Assembly: GCF_001598275.1 (NCBI RefSeq) | Contig: NZ_BCYQ01000024.1 | Location: 1 to 35,029 of the forward strand | From: Moraxella oblonga NBRC 102422 | Lineage (GTDB): Bacteria; Pseudomonadota; Gammaproteobacteria; Pseudomonadales; Moraxellaceae | Reading direction: 5' to 3' | DNA: 35,029 nt | Shown: one piece after another, positions 1-8,418 of the stretch | Layout: each line of letters starts with the position of its first letter | How positions within the stretch are numbered: the first letter of the stretch is position 1 | Position numbers and translations under genes: made by a program | The notes under the pieces: model-generated | The model's database searches: none | Told to the model about the DNA's origin: nothing | The model's input: only the letters and a program-made list of their open reading frames with translations

Positions 1-484
1 AGGGGCGAAGTGGACTTTGCTCTTACACCGCATATTTCTAAGCCACCTATGCGGTGTAAGAGAGAAAATGTAGGAAACTCTTACACCGCATAGGTTTCTA
101 AGCCACCTATGCGGTGTAAGAGAATATAGTAGCTTTCTCTTACACCGCATAGGTTTTCTAAGCCACCTATGCGGTGTAAGAGGACGATGTCTAGCTCTCT
201 TACACCGCATAGGTTTTCTAAGCCACCTATGCGGTGTAAGAGAATCAAAATAACTATTTCTAAGCCACCTATGCTTTCTAAGCCACCTATGCGGTGTAAG
301 AGACCAAACGCATATTGCTCTTACACCGCATAGGTTTTCTAAGCCACCTATGCGGTGTAAGAGGGGGCGAAGTGGACTTTGCTCTTACACCGCATATTTC
401 TAAGCCACCTATGCGGTGTAAGAGTGATTCTGCCATGAACTCTTACACCGCATAGGTTTCTAAGCCACCTATGCGGTGTAAGTA
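1..484 (-). CRISPR. Type I-F CRISPR array with repeat-derived spacers (cut by window edge)
   Basis: Eight 28-bp repeats are visible, at 35-62, 95-122, 155-182, 215-242, 275-302, 336-363, 397-424 and 457-484, with a period of 60-61 bp; the end of a further repeat lies at 1-2. Read on the minus strand, the core is CTTACACCGCATAGGTGGC followed by TTAGAAA. This has the I-F form: a CACC/GGTG stem around a 5-nt GCATA loop and an AGAAA end. Spacers are 32 bp, with two of 33. Every spacer holds 14-18 bp of unique sequence joined to 15-18 bp of repeat sequence. In seven the repeat part is inverted relative to the neighbouring repeats (for example 78-94, 137-153, 318-334). In one (257-274) it is direct. 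Spacers 3-34 and 364-396 are the same apart from one extra G. The repeat nearest cas1 differs in its two outermost bases. Orientation follows from the AGAAA end and the leader between array and cas1. Confidence 0.9.
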
Positions 485-676
485 GATATTCTATAAAAGA
501 TAATCATAAAAATCAAGGTCTGACAACCCTTTTTGCCAAAAATACCAATGATTTTTTGACTATTTATAAGCCATTGATTTTATTAAGTTTTTAAATAGTA
601 GCAAAAATAAAGGGTAAATTTACCATTTACTAATAACACAATTATAAAATAATTGCCACAAAAATTCAAACACATC
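485..676 (-). promoter_or_regulatory. CRISPR leader with IHF-like sites
   Basis: This AT-rich gene-free stretch joins the array to the cas promoter, where a type I-F leader is expected. A perfect match to the IHF consensus WATCAANNNNTTR lies on the minus strand at 567-579 (AATCAATGGCTTA). A 12 of 13 match lies on the plus strand at 511-523, about 27 bp from the first repeat. IHF bending of the leader is known for type I-E and I-F spacer integration. I could not identify a convincing array promoter. Confidence 0.65.
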
Positions 677-705
677 TTGACAAATAAATATAAGTATGCT
701 TTAAT
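677..705 (+). promoter_or_regulatory. Sigma-70 promoter of the cas operon
   Basis: A perfect -35 TTGACA (677-682) is followed after 17 bp by TTTAAT (700-705). A TG one base upstream of the -10 (697-698) makes it an extended -10 promoter. Transcription would start near 712, about 25 bp before the cas1 ATG at 737. No other promoter is evident in the tightly packed operon. Confidence 0.7.
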
Positions 706-736
706 TTAAAAAAAATATATTTAAGTATGAGCAAGT

Positions 737-1687
737 ATGGACATTCTCAAACCCACCGAACTCAAAGCTATTTTGCATTCCAAACGAGCCAATCTGTTTT
801 ATTTGGAGCATTGCCGAGTGATGCAAAAAGACGGTCGGGTTTTGTATTTAACCGAAGGCAAAAACGAAAATCTTTATTACAATATTCCCATTGCCAATAC
901 CACTTGTATTTTGCTTGGTACAGGCACTTCCATTACCCAAGCGGCAATGCGACTTCTGGCAAGTGCAGGCGTGATGGTGGGATTTTGTGGGGGCGGTGGT
1001 ACGCCCCTTTTTAGTGCCTGTGAAATTGAATGGCTGTCGCCCCAATCTGAATATCGCCCAACCGAATATGTGCAGGGCTGGTTATCTTGGTGGTTTGATG
1101 ATGAAAAACGCTTTATTCAAGCCAAAACATTGCAATTTAAACGCATAGAATTTATCCATAAAATTTGGCATAAAGACAAAGAATTTAAATCTTATGAATT
1201 TCATCAACAGATTGATGAATTATTATCCCATTATCAAAAAGCAATTCTCAAACAAAATAACAATACCGAATTATTAACCTTAGAGGGGCGAATGACCAAA
1301 GAGTTTTATAAAATCGCCGCTAAAAATACCAATAATGCTGGATTTCATCGTGATTTTGACAGCAGTGATAAAGCCAATGCCTTTTTAAATCACGGCAATT
1401 ATTTAGCCTATGGGCTTGGGGCAACGACCGCTTGGGTGCTTGGCATTCCACACGGCTTTGCCCTAATGCACGGTAAAACACGGCGTGGGGCTTTGGTGTT
1501 TGATATTGCCGATTTGGTCAAAGATGCGATTGTCCTGCCGCTTGCCTTTATTTGTGCCAAAGACAATGCGACAGAACAAGAATTTCGTCAGGAAGTGTTA
1601 AATTATTTTACCGATTATCAGGTGCTTGATTTTATGTTTGAGGTGGTTAAGGATTTAGCACTGAAAAAAGATTTTCAGGCTGCCTGA
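737..1687 (+). CDS. cas1: CRISPR-associated endonuclease Cas1, type I-F
   Basis: Metal-dependent integrase that, with the Cas2 part of Cas2-3, inserts new spacers at the leader end of the array. The 316-aa protein matches the I-F family along its length: an N-terminal SKRANLFYLEHCRV stretch, a GFCGGGGTPLFS loop near residue 82, and SEYRPTEY near 104. The expected metal ligands are present as E183, H245 (in MHGKTRRG) and D256/D259 (in VFDIADL). The ATG at 737 gives the family N-terminus; an ATG at 727 is in another frame. First gene of the operon, 13 bp before cas2-3. It appears intact, so the odd array content is not explained by a broken integrase. Confidence 0.97.
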   Translation: MDILKPTELKAILHSKRANLFYLEHCRVMQKDGRVLYLTEGKNENLYYNIPIANTTCILLGTGTSITQAAMRLLASAGVMVGFCGGGGTPLFSACEIEWLSPQSEYRPTEYVQGWLSWWFDDEKRFIQAKTLQFKRIEFIHKIWHKDKEFKSYEFHQQIDELLSHYQKAILKQNNNTELLTLEGRMTKEFYKIAAKNTNNAGFHRDFDSSDKANAFLNHGNYLAYGLGATTAWVLGIPHGFALMHGKTRRGALVFDIADLVKDAIVLPLAFICAKDNATEQEFRQEVLNYFTDYQVLDFMFEVVKDLALKKDFQAA

Positions 1688-1700
1688 AAAAGGAAAATCA

Positions 1701-4700
1701 ATGAATGTCATCTTTATTTCCCAATGTCAGAAAAAAGCGCTTTCTCGCACTCGTAAAATATTGGACGCTTATGCCAATCGTATAGGCGATAACACTTGGC
1801 AAACGGCAATCACCGAAGAGGGCTTAATGATGGTCAAAAAATTATTACGCCAAACGGTGAGTAAAAATACCGCTGTGAGTTGCCATCGTATTGTTACCAG
1901 AAATCGCACTGAATTGGTTTGGATAGTTGGCAGTAAATCACAATTTAATGAAAATGGCTATGTACCCGTAAATCGTACCCAAAAAGACTTTTCTATCTAT
2001 CAAGACAATCATTTATGGCAAAACTTGCCTGTTATTGCGTTGGCTTCGGCAATAGCAGGGCTATTTCACGATTTTGGAAAGGCCAATGATTTATTTCAAC
2101 AAAAATTAAATCCAAAGATTAAAACCAAAAATTATGAACCCTATCGCCACGAGTGGGTTTCTTTTCAATTATTTATCAGCTTTGCTAAAAATAAAAGCAA
2201 TGAACAATGGCTTAATTTATTAGCCAACCCCAAAAATATTGATGAAACCGCCATCATCAAAAACATTGATGACAAAAATAATTTTAAGGCATTTGCTCAA
2301 TTAAGCGATTTTGCTAAATTGGTTGCTTGGTTGATTGTTTCTCATCATCGTTTATTGCATTATCCATCTCATCAAGACAATAATCCTTCATTTGATTTAC
2401 TTAATAAATATAATGATATTTATAACTTGCTAGATATGAATTGGAATTCATCAAATTATGATAAATTTGATAACAATACCAAACAATTAAATTGGCAATT
2501 TAATAATGGCTTACCTTTTAATAGTACAAAATGGCAAACCAAAGCCCAAGAAATTGCCAAAAATGCCTTAAATCATTTAAACCAGCTCAATGATTTTCAT
2601 TGGGAAAATGACCATTTGACGACTCATTTGGCTCGTTTGGCATTGATGTATGCTGACCATCATTATTCATCACAAAATGCCAACACTTATTTTCAAGACC
2701 CCAATTATTGCGTCTATGCCAATACGGATAAAAATCATCAATATAAACAAACTCTTGATGAACATAATATTATGGTGGCTCATCACGCCCATCAATTTAG
2801 CCAAAAATTACCCTTATTGATATCCAATTTGCCCTATCTTCATTCCAATAAAACATTAGAAAATGGCTTACCAACCAATCCAAATGAAACACAAAATTAT
2901 GAATGGCAAAATCAATCTTATCATCTTGCCAAAACTTTAAGTATTCGTGCCAATGAATGCGGTTTTTTTGGTATCAATATGGCTTCCACAGGCAAAGGTA
3001 AAACCCTTGCCAATGCTCGGATTATGTATGCTTTGGCAGATAAGCAAACAGGATTGCGATTAAGTATTGCGTTGGGACTTCGCACTTTAAGTCTGCAAAC
3101 AGGCAGTGCCTTAAAATCTTTATTAAACATTGATGATGAAATCGCCACTTTAATTGGTTCAAATGCGGTTTTGCAATTATTTAATAAAAATAATGAAACA
3201 CACAATACAAAGTTATTAAAACAACAACAGCAATTATTGGAGGATTTAGAACGCACCACATTGGCTTATCGTGGCAGTGAAAGTTTAGATGACGATAATG
3301 AATTGGAATCATTTGCCATTGATTACGATGATATTGCATTAGATGAAAAAGACCCACTTTATCAACTGTTTAAAAATAAACCAAAATACCAAAAGCTATT
3401 GCACGCTCCCATTGTGGTCAGCACCATTGATTATTTAATGCCTGCTACTGAAAGTTTGCGTGGTGGCAAGCATATTGTACCAATGCTTCGTTTACTAAGC
3501 AGTGATTTGGTGCTTGATGAACCTGATGAATTTGGCATTGATGATTGGTTTGCTTTAACTCGTTTGGTGCATTGGGCAGGAATGCTGGGTTCAAAAGTAT
3601 TGTTATCCAGTGCCACCATTGCTCCTGCTATGGCACAAACTTTATTTGAAACCTATCAAAATGGTCGCCAAATTTATCAAAAAAATATGTCGGGACACCA
3701 TCAGCATAAACCGATTGTATGTGCTTGGTTTGATGAATTTGGTGTGCAAAGCAATGAAATTGGTAATAATGAAGAATACAAAAAACAACACGGTCAATTT
3801 ATTAAAAAACGCATTGGTAAGTTACAACAAAATCAAAATATCAGCCAGCGTGCTAAAATTGTGCCTATCATTAAGGAAAACCCAAATGATACCGTTTTTA
3901 AAGCAATGGCAGACACCATTTTTAAAACCATATTAACCGCCCATCAATCACACCATCAATCAAATAATGACATTTATATTTCTTTTGGTGTGGTGCGATT
4001 TGCCAATATCAATCCTTTGGTAGCAGTTGCTCAATTATTAATAAGTAAAGATTTGCCCGATGATGTTTGCGTGCATTATTGCGTGTATCACAGCCAATTT
4101 ACCCTTGCCAAAAGGGGAATAATTGAACAAAAACTAGACCGTATTTTAAATCGCAAAAACAGCGATGACATTTTCAGACAGCCTGAAATCAACAACGCCA
4201 TCAATCAAAATCCCAACGCCAAACACCATATTTTTGTAGTGTTAGCGACTTCGGTGTGTGAAGTGGGACGAGACCACGATTATGATTGGGCGATTGCCGA
4301 GCCTAGCTCTATGCGTTCCTTAATTCAATTATCAGGGCGAGTGCAACGACATAGAAAACAAGTGGTTGATTCTGAAAATATTTATATTTTAAATGAAAAC
4401 ATTAAAGTCTTAAAGGGCAAAAGCATTGCTTATCATCGTCCTGGTTTTGAAAGTAAAAAATATTCATTGGCTCATCATCAATTAGACCAATTATTAAAAC
4501 CAGAACACTATCAAAACATCAATGCCATTGTTTCTATTGCACGAGTGAATCCTAGTCCAAGTCCCTATCAAAACTTAATTCAATTGGAACACAGCGTACA
4601 ATGGGCGTATTTGGCAGGCGAAAATGGCGAGAATAATTGTGCCAATATTTGGTTTAAACAGCCTGTCAATTGGCTTGGCGAAATACAAAGACAACAGCCT

Positions 4701-5021
4701 TTTCGTCAATCCTCTCCTGAAATTTCAATGGTCTATCAAGATAATTCTCGTGGTTTTCTATCGTGGTTTGAATACAAATATACTGATAAAAACCAGTTAA
4801 TAGAAAGTAGCAAGATTATTGATATTGGTGATTTAAATTTTGGTAAAAATAGCCACAGTTGGTTTGAATACGATGATGGGCAAATTTATGATGAATTGGT
4901 ACAACTGCTTAATAAACCAATGGCTTATATACAAAAAGTATATGGGCAAATTCAAGTTGCAAACAATGATAAACAATTGTATTATCAACCTATATTGGGT
5001 GTTTTTGCAAAAACAGAATAA
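1701..5021 (+). CDS. cas2-3: Cas2-Cas3 fusion helicase-nuclease, type I-F
   Basis: The 1106-aa fusion is diagnostic of type I-F. Its Cas2 domain (about residues 1-95) partners Cas1 in adaptation. The Cas3 part is recruited by the Csy complex to unwind and degrade target DNA. Visible motifs in order: the HD nuclease motif HDFGK at 123-127 with further histidines at H150 and H215/H216; Walker A ASTGKGKT at 428-435; a DEPD Walker B-like motif near 605; SSAT near 636; and the helicase motif QLSGRVQRHR near 875. Length is close to other I-F Cas2-3 proteins (about 1,070-1,100 aa). An AGGA ribosome site lies about 8 bp before the ATG. The frame is intact and every catalytic motif is present, so the protein should be active in both interference and adaptation. 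Confidence 0.97.
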   Translation: MNVIFISQCQKKALSRTRKILDAYANRIGDNTWQTAITEEGLMMVKKLLRQTVSKNTAVSCHRIVTRNRTELVWIVGSKSQFNENGYVPVNRTQKDFSIYQDNHLWQNLPVIALASAIAGLFHDFGKANDLFQQKLNPKIKTKNYEPYRHEWVSFQLFISFAKNKSNEQWLNLLANPKNIDETAIIKNIDDKNNFKAFAQLSDFAKLVAWLIVSHHRLLHYPSHQDNNPSFDLLNKYNDIYNLLDMNWNSSNYDKFDNNTKQLNWQFNNGLPFNSTKWQTKAQEIAKNALNHLNQLNDFHWENDHLTTHLARLALMYADHHYSSQNANTYFQDPNYCVYANTDKNHQYKQTLDEHNIMVAHHAHQFSQKLPLLISNLPYLHSNKTLENGLPTNPNETQNYEWQNQSYHLAKTLSIRANECGFFGINMASTGKGKTLANARIMYALADKQTGLRLSIALGLRTLSLQTGSALKSLLNIDDEIATLIGSNAVLQLFNKNNETHNTKLLKQQQQLLEDLERTTLAYRGSESLDDDNELESFAIDYDDIALDEKDPLYQLFKNKPKYQKLLHAPIVVSTIDYLMPATESLRGGKHIVPMLRLLSSDLVLDEPDEFGIDDWFALTRLVHWAGMLGSKVLLSSATIAPAMAQTLFETYQNGRQIYQKNMSGHHQHKPIVCAWFDEFGVQSNEIGNNEEYKKQHGQFIKKRIGKLQQNQNISQRAKIVPIIKENPNDTVFKAMADTIFKTILTAHQSHHQSNNDIYISFGVVRFANINPLVAVAQLLISKDLPDDVCVHYCVYHSQFTLAKRGIIEQKLDRILNRKNSDDIFRQPEINNAINQNPNAKHHIFVVLATSVCEVGRDHDYDWAIAEPSSMRSLIQLSGRVQRHRKQVVDSENIYILNENIKVLKGKSIAYHRPGFESKKYSLAHHQLDQLLKPEHYQNINAIVSIARVNPSPSPYQNLIQLEHSVQWAYLAGENGENNCANIWFKQPVNWLGEIQRQQPFRQSSPEISMVYQDNSRGFLSWFEYKYTDKNQLIESSKIIDIGDLNFGKNSHSWFEYDDGQIYDELVQLLNKPMAYIQKVYGQIQVANNDKQLYYQPILGVFAKTE

Positions 5022-5030
5022 AGGGCTTAA

Positions 5031-6323
5031 ATGATGATAGATGAAACAAAAATGATTCAATTGGCACAAGAGGCAATATCGGCATTTTTATCTGATAAAA
5101 TTGCCAAAACCATTGAGCAAAAACAAAAGAAAGAAAAAGAGAAATTTACCGCAGAAAATGAACAAGAAATCCGTGAAAAATATGAAGCCAGTTATTGGCT
5201 GAATTATGTTGTACAAAATATTGATAAGGTGTTTTTGAATGTTAGCCATATTGCTAAATTAACTCATTCTAGCAGTCAAGCGATTAACATTAAAGATGCC
5301 ATTAAACAGGATAAACATTGCCATTTAATCAGCACCCAAACCGCTAATGCAACTATGTTGGATAGAGGTTATGCCGATGCCAAATATGCCCCCATTGCTG
5401 AGTTTTTAACCTACCCGATTACTGAATTCAATAAACAACTGGGCGAGATTTTATGTGAAAATGAGCAATGTTTTGCCAAAATTTGTGATGATGAAACACA
5501 AAGAATAATATGGCGAGATGCCATTAAAGGTGCATATACTGCCCAAAAATTAAGTTCCCACACTTTGGCAAAACAAATTTATGTGCCTGTATCTGATGAT
5601 TGTGAATATCATTTATTATCGCCGATGTATTCTAGTTCGTTGGCACAGCATATTTTTGAAAGCATTAAAAATGCCCACGATAAAGACAATCCTGCCAAAC
5701 TTGCCAAACAAAAAGGCAAATATCATCAAAATGAAAGCATTTATTTTCCCAATATTGCCACACTTGCCACCACCAAAAGCAATCATCAAAATGCATCTTT
5801 TTTAAATGGGCAAAGAAGTGGGCAATTATATCTATTTTCAGCACAAGCACCAAAAATCAAACATAATCCCAATCCACCAAACAATATAGAGCGTTTATTA
5901 AGTTTGTGTTATTTTGACTGCCAAGACGAATTAAAAGAAATCAGAAATTTATTGTCTGTGGTGGATAAAAAAGCGCTTTTTTTGAATGATGATAGAAAAA
6001 ACGCTTTAATTGAACATATTCAAACCGTTGGCGAACATATTTTAAATCAAATGTCTGTGATTTATAACAGTCAGCCAAGCGGTTGGACAAAAGATATTGA
6101 TATGCCAATCGCATTAAAGCTCTTTTTGGATAAAGAAGCAAATCGGCAATTTTCTTTTTCCCAGCCTGAATTGATGAAACAAATCACACAATTATCCACT
6201 CCAATTGCTAAGTGGATTAGTGAAAAAACCCATCAAAATCGCATTTTGGCATTAGAAAAAGTTTATATGAAAATCATCAATGTGGTATTGCAATCGCATT
6301 ATTGGGTATTACAAGCGGAGTAA
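5031..6323 (+). CDS. cas8f: Csy1 / Cas8f, large subunit of the type I-F complex
   Basis: At 430 aa it is about the size of other Csy1 proteins. It sits at the invariant position between cas2-3 and csy2. In the Csy complex, Csy1 pairs with Csy2 at the crRNA 5' handle and reads the CC PAM. The N-terminal 60 residues are charged and lysine-rich, followed by the conserved-looking ASYWLNYVVQNIDKV segment. The middle keeps a basic loop around ATLATTKSNHQN and NGQRSG. Csy1 diverges fast, so assignment rests on context as well as sequence. It starts 9 bp after cas2-3 with two successive ATG codons (5031, 5034); either may be used. Confidence 0.93.
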   Translation: MMIDETKMIQLAQEAISAFLSDKIAKTIEQKQKKEKEKFTAENEQEIREKYEASYWLNYVVQNIDKVFLNVSHIAKLTHSSSQAINIKDAIKQDKHCHLISTQTANATMLDRGYADAKYAPIAEFLTYPITEFNKQLGEILCENEQCFAKICDDETQRIIWRDAIKGAYTAQKLSSHTLAKQIYVPVSDDCEYHLLSPMYSSSLAQHIFESIKNAHDKDNPAKLAKQKGKYHQNESIYFPNIATLATTKSNHQNASFLNGQRSGQLYLFSAQAPKIKHNPNPPNNIERLLSLCYFDCQDELKEIRNLLSVVDKKALFLNDDRKNALIEHIQTVGEHILNQMSVIYNSQPSGWTKDIDMPIALKLFLDKEANRQFSFSQPELMKQITQLSTPIAKWISEKTHQNRILALEKVYMKIINVVLQSHYWVLQAE

Positions 6324-6326
6324 AAA

Positions 6327-7307
6327 ATGGCATCATACATTTTGTTAGAAAGGCTTAAAGTAGAAAATGCCAATGCACTGGCGGGTATGACTTATGGCTT
6401 TCCTGCACTCACTTCTTTTTTGGGTTTTACCCACGCTTTATCACGAAAATTTAGCGCAGAATTTGGGAATGCTTTTACAGGCTGTGCTATTTTTTGCCAC
6501 GATTATGAATTAAATGCTTATCAAGATTATTATGTTAAGTTCATTCAAAATCGTTGTCCGCCTTCTACTTTAAAAGGCAAAAGTGCTGATGCCAAAAGCC
6601 CCGCACCCATTATTGAAGAAGCCAAAATGGATATGACGGTATCTGTATTGTTGCAATGTGATAAGTCCCTATCTACCAATCTTGATAATATAAAAAATTA
6701 TATTCTTCGCCTTAAACAATGGATTTATTCTTCTCGTTTGGCAGGGGGTTCTATCCATCATATCAATGACATTAAACTATTGGGCGATGATATTAAAAAA
6801 TTAAAAAAATATATCTTGCCCAGTTTTGTATTATTAGATGCCAGCCATTATTTACAAGAACACGAACAATATTGTCTAAATCACCATATTGATAAAAATG
6901 CCTTTGATAGATGGACAGACTTTTTTTCATTTAAATATCAAGCCATTCAAAACCACAATGATGACAGCGATGAACACAATGAAGTCCTCTGGCAACGCAT
7001 TATTCCACCTAATAAAAAAGGTTGGATTGTACCGTTAATGCTTGGATTTAAAGGCATTAGCCCATTATATCCACCAGAGCAAGTAGAAAATTTGCGAGAC
7101 CACCGTTATCCATTTCGTTTTGTGGAAGCCATTCACGGTTTGGGTGAATGGAAAAGCAGTCATCGTATTGATGATATGCACAGTTTGATTTGGCGATATG
7201 ATTGCCGTGATGAATGGTATTTATGCCGCCAAAAACCGCAAATCCAACAACCAATTTTTGATGTCAATCAGATATTTAATGATGACGAAGAAGACCTTCA
7301 ATTTTAA
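6327..7307 (+). CDS. cas5f: Csy2 / Cas5f subunit of the type I-F complex
   Basis: A 326-aa RAMP-fold protein that binds the crRNA 5' handle beside Csy1. The N-terminus is characteristic: ILLERLKVENANAL, then TYGFPALTSFLGFTHAL, both recognisable in Csy2 proteins. Length equals the usual size of about 325 aa. The start lies 3 bp after the csy1 stop, suggesting translational coupling. No truncation or missing segment is visible. Confidence 0.95.
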   Translation: MASYILLERLKVENANALAGMTYGFPALTSFLGFTHALSRKFSAEFGNAFTGCAIFCHDYELNAYQDYYVKFIQNRCPPSTLKGKSADAKSPAPIIEEAKMDMTVSVLLQCDKSLSTNLDNIKNYILRLKQWIYSSRLAGGSIHHINDIKLLGDDIKKLKKYILPSFVLLDASHYLQEHEQYCLNHHIDKNAFDRWTDFFSFKYQAIQNHNDDSDEHNEVLWQRIIPPNKKGWIVPLMLGFKGISPLYPPEQVENLRDHRYPFRFVEAIHGLGEWKSSHRIDDMHSLIWRYDCRDEWYLCRQKPQIQQPIFDVNQIFNDDEEDLQF

Positions 7308-7356
7308 CCCATTTTGCATTTAATCTTTTAATTTTCATTGAATTGGAGTAAGTATT

Positions 7357-8418
7357 ATGGTAAAAGCAAGCAAAAAGAAAACCAATGGCGAAAATAATGC
7401 CCCTGTACCAAGTGTATTGGCATTTAGTCGCAAAATTGAACCCTCCGATGGCTTAATGCAAGCAGGTCTTTGGAATGCTGATGTAGCACAATTATCCCAG
7501 CAAACTTGGCAAAACATTGAATTGCACGACAAAAGCAATCGTGGTGTCAAAAGCCAATATGGTGTGGCAAATGAAGAAAAACATCAACCCAACTTGGTGC
7601 GTGGCGATGATGCCAGCCTGCCACCGCATTTGGATACTTTAAGGGTGTCGTTTACGGTCAAATTTTTGGGCGATATTGCCACCGCCACCGCCAATAATGA
7701 ACCTGACTTTGGCATAAAGCTGGCTAAAAAAATCAAAGAATATCAAGATGAAATTGGATTTTTACCGTTGGCTCGCCGTTATGCCCAAAATTTGGCAAAT
7801 GGTCGCTTTTTGTGGCGAAATCGTGTTGGAGCAGAAAGCGTTTGGGTCAAAATCAGCGACAGCGAAAATGCCAATAAATCTTGGGAGTTTGGCTCATTAA
7901 GCCTTGATTTGCACGATTTTGATGTAAAAAATGAACAACTTGATGATTTGGCAAAGTGCATTGCCGAAAGTTTTGTTGCTACAGGCAAGTATTTGTTGTT
8001 AAAGGTAGAAGCCTTTGTCAAAGTAGGTTTGGGGCAACGGGTATTCCCATCACAAGAAATGCGTGAAAAAGACAAGGACAATAAATCCAAGTTTTTATAT
8101 CAAATCAAAACGCCAAATGGTTTATGTGCTGGTTTGCATTCTGAAAAAATCGGTAATGCCATTCGCACCATTGATACTTGGTATGACTTTCCACAAGCAG
8201 ATGATTTGTTTGACAAGACAGTTAAGCCTGCCATTGCCATTGAGCCTTATGGCTCTGTACCGACACAGGGTCAAGCCTATCGCAGAAACGCAAGTGAAGG
8301 AGATTTGTATAGCTTGATGGCAAATTGGTTAAGTGATGATGGCAACATCAGCACCGAACAAAAGCATTTTGTGGTGGCAAATCTGATTCGTGGTGGCGTA
8401 TTTGGTGGCAAAGAATGA
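7357..8418 (+). CDS. cas7f: Csy3 / Cas7f backbone subunit
   Basis: A 353-aa Cas7-family protein. Six copies form the filament along the crRNA spacer in the Csy complex. The N-terminal PSVLAFSRKIEPSDG and AGLW stretch and the internal LPPHLDTLRVSFTVKFLG segment are typical of Csy3. A GGAG ribosome site lies about 8 bp before the ATG. The 49-bp gap after csy2 is the largest gap in the operon, as expected for the subunit needed in most copies. Its last 4 bp overlap cas6f. Confidence 0.96.
   Translation: MVKASKKKTNGENNAPVPSVLAFSRKIEPSDGLMQAGLWNADVAQLSQQTWQNIELHDKSNRGVKSQYGVANEEKHQPNLVRGDDASLPPHLDTLRVSFTVKFLGDIATATANNEPDFGIKLAKKIKEYQDEIGFLPLARRYAQNLANGRFLWRNRVGAESVWVKISDSENANKSWEFGSLSLDLHDFDVKNEQLDDLAKCIAESFVATGKYLLLKVEAFVKVGLGQRVFPSQEMREKDKDNKSKFLYQIKTPNGLCAGLHSEKIGNAIRTIDTWYDFPQADDLFDKTVKPAIAIEPYGSVPTQGQAYRRNASEGDLYSLMANWLSDDGNISTEQKHFVVANLIRGGVFGGKE

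Noticed and set aside
1-484. Reading the array as a non-CRISPR hairpin satellite of about 46 bp
   Set aside because: The 60-bp period, the I-F type repeat, the position and orientation beside cas1, the leader IHF sites, the CC registers and the one direct-orientation spacer fit a CRISPR array better. The satellite reading is kept as the alternative to test.
35-484. Template-switch copying of the repeat into each spacer as the origin of the inverted halves
   Set aside because: It would not produce the direct-orientation half at 257-274, nor the three CC-bounded registers.
727-1014. Plus-strand frame of 95 codons at the start of cas1
   Set aside because: It runs out of frame within cas1, and its translation lacks any domain. 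The cas1 frame gives a full match to the family.
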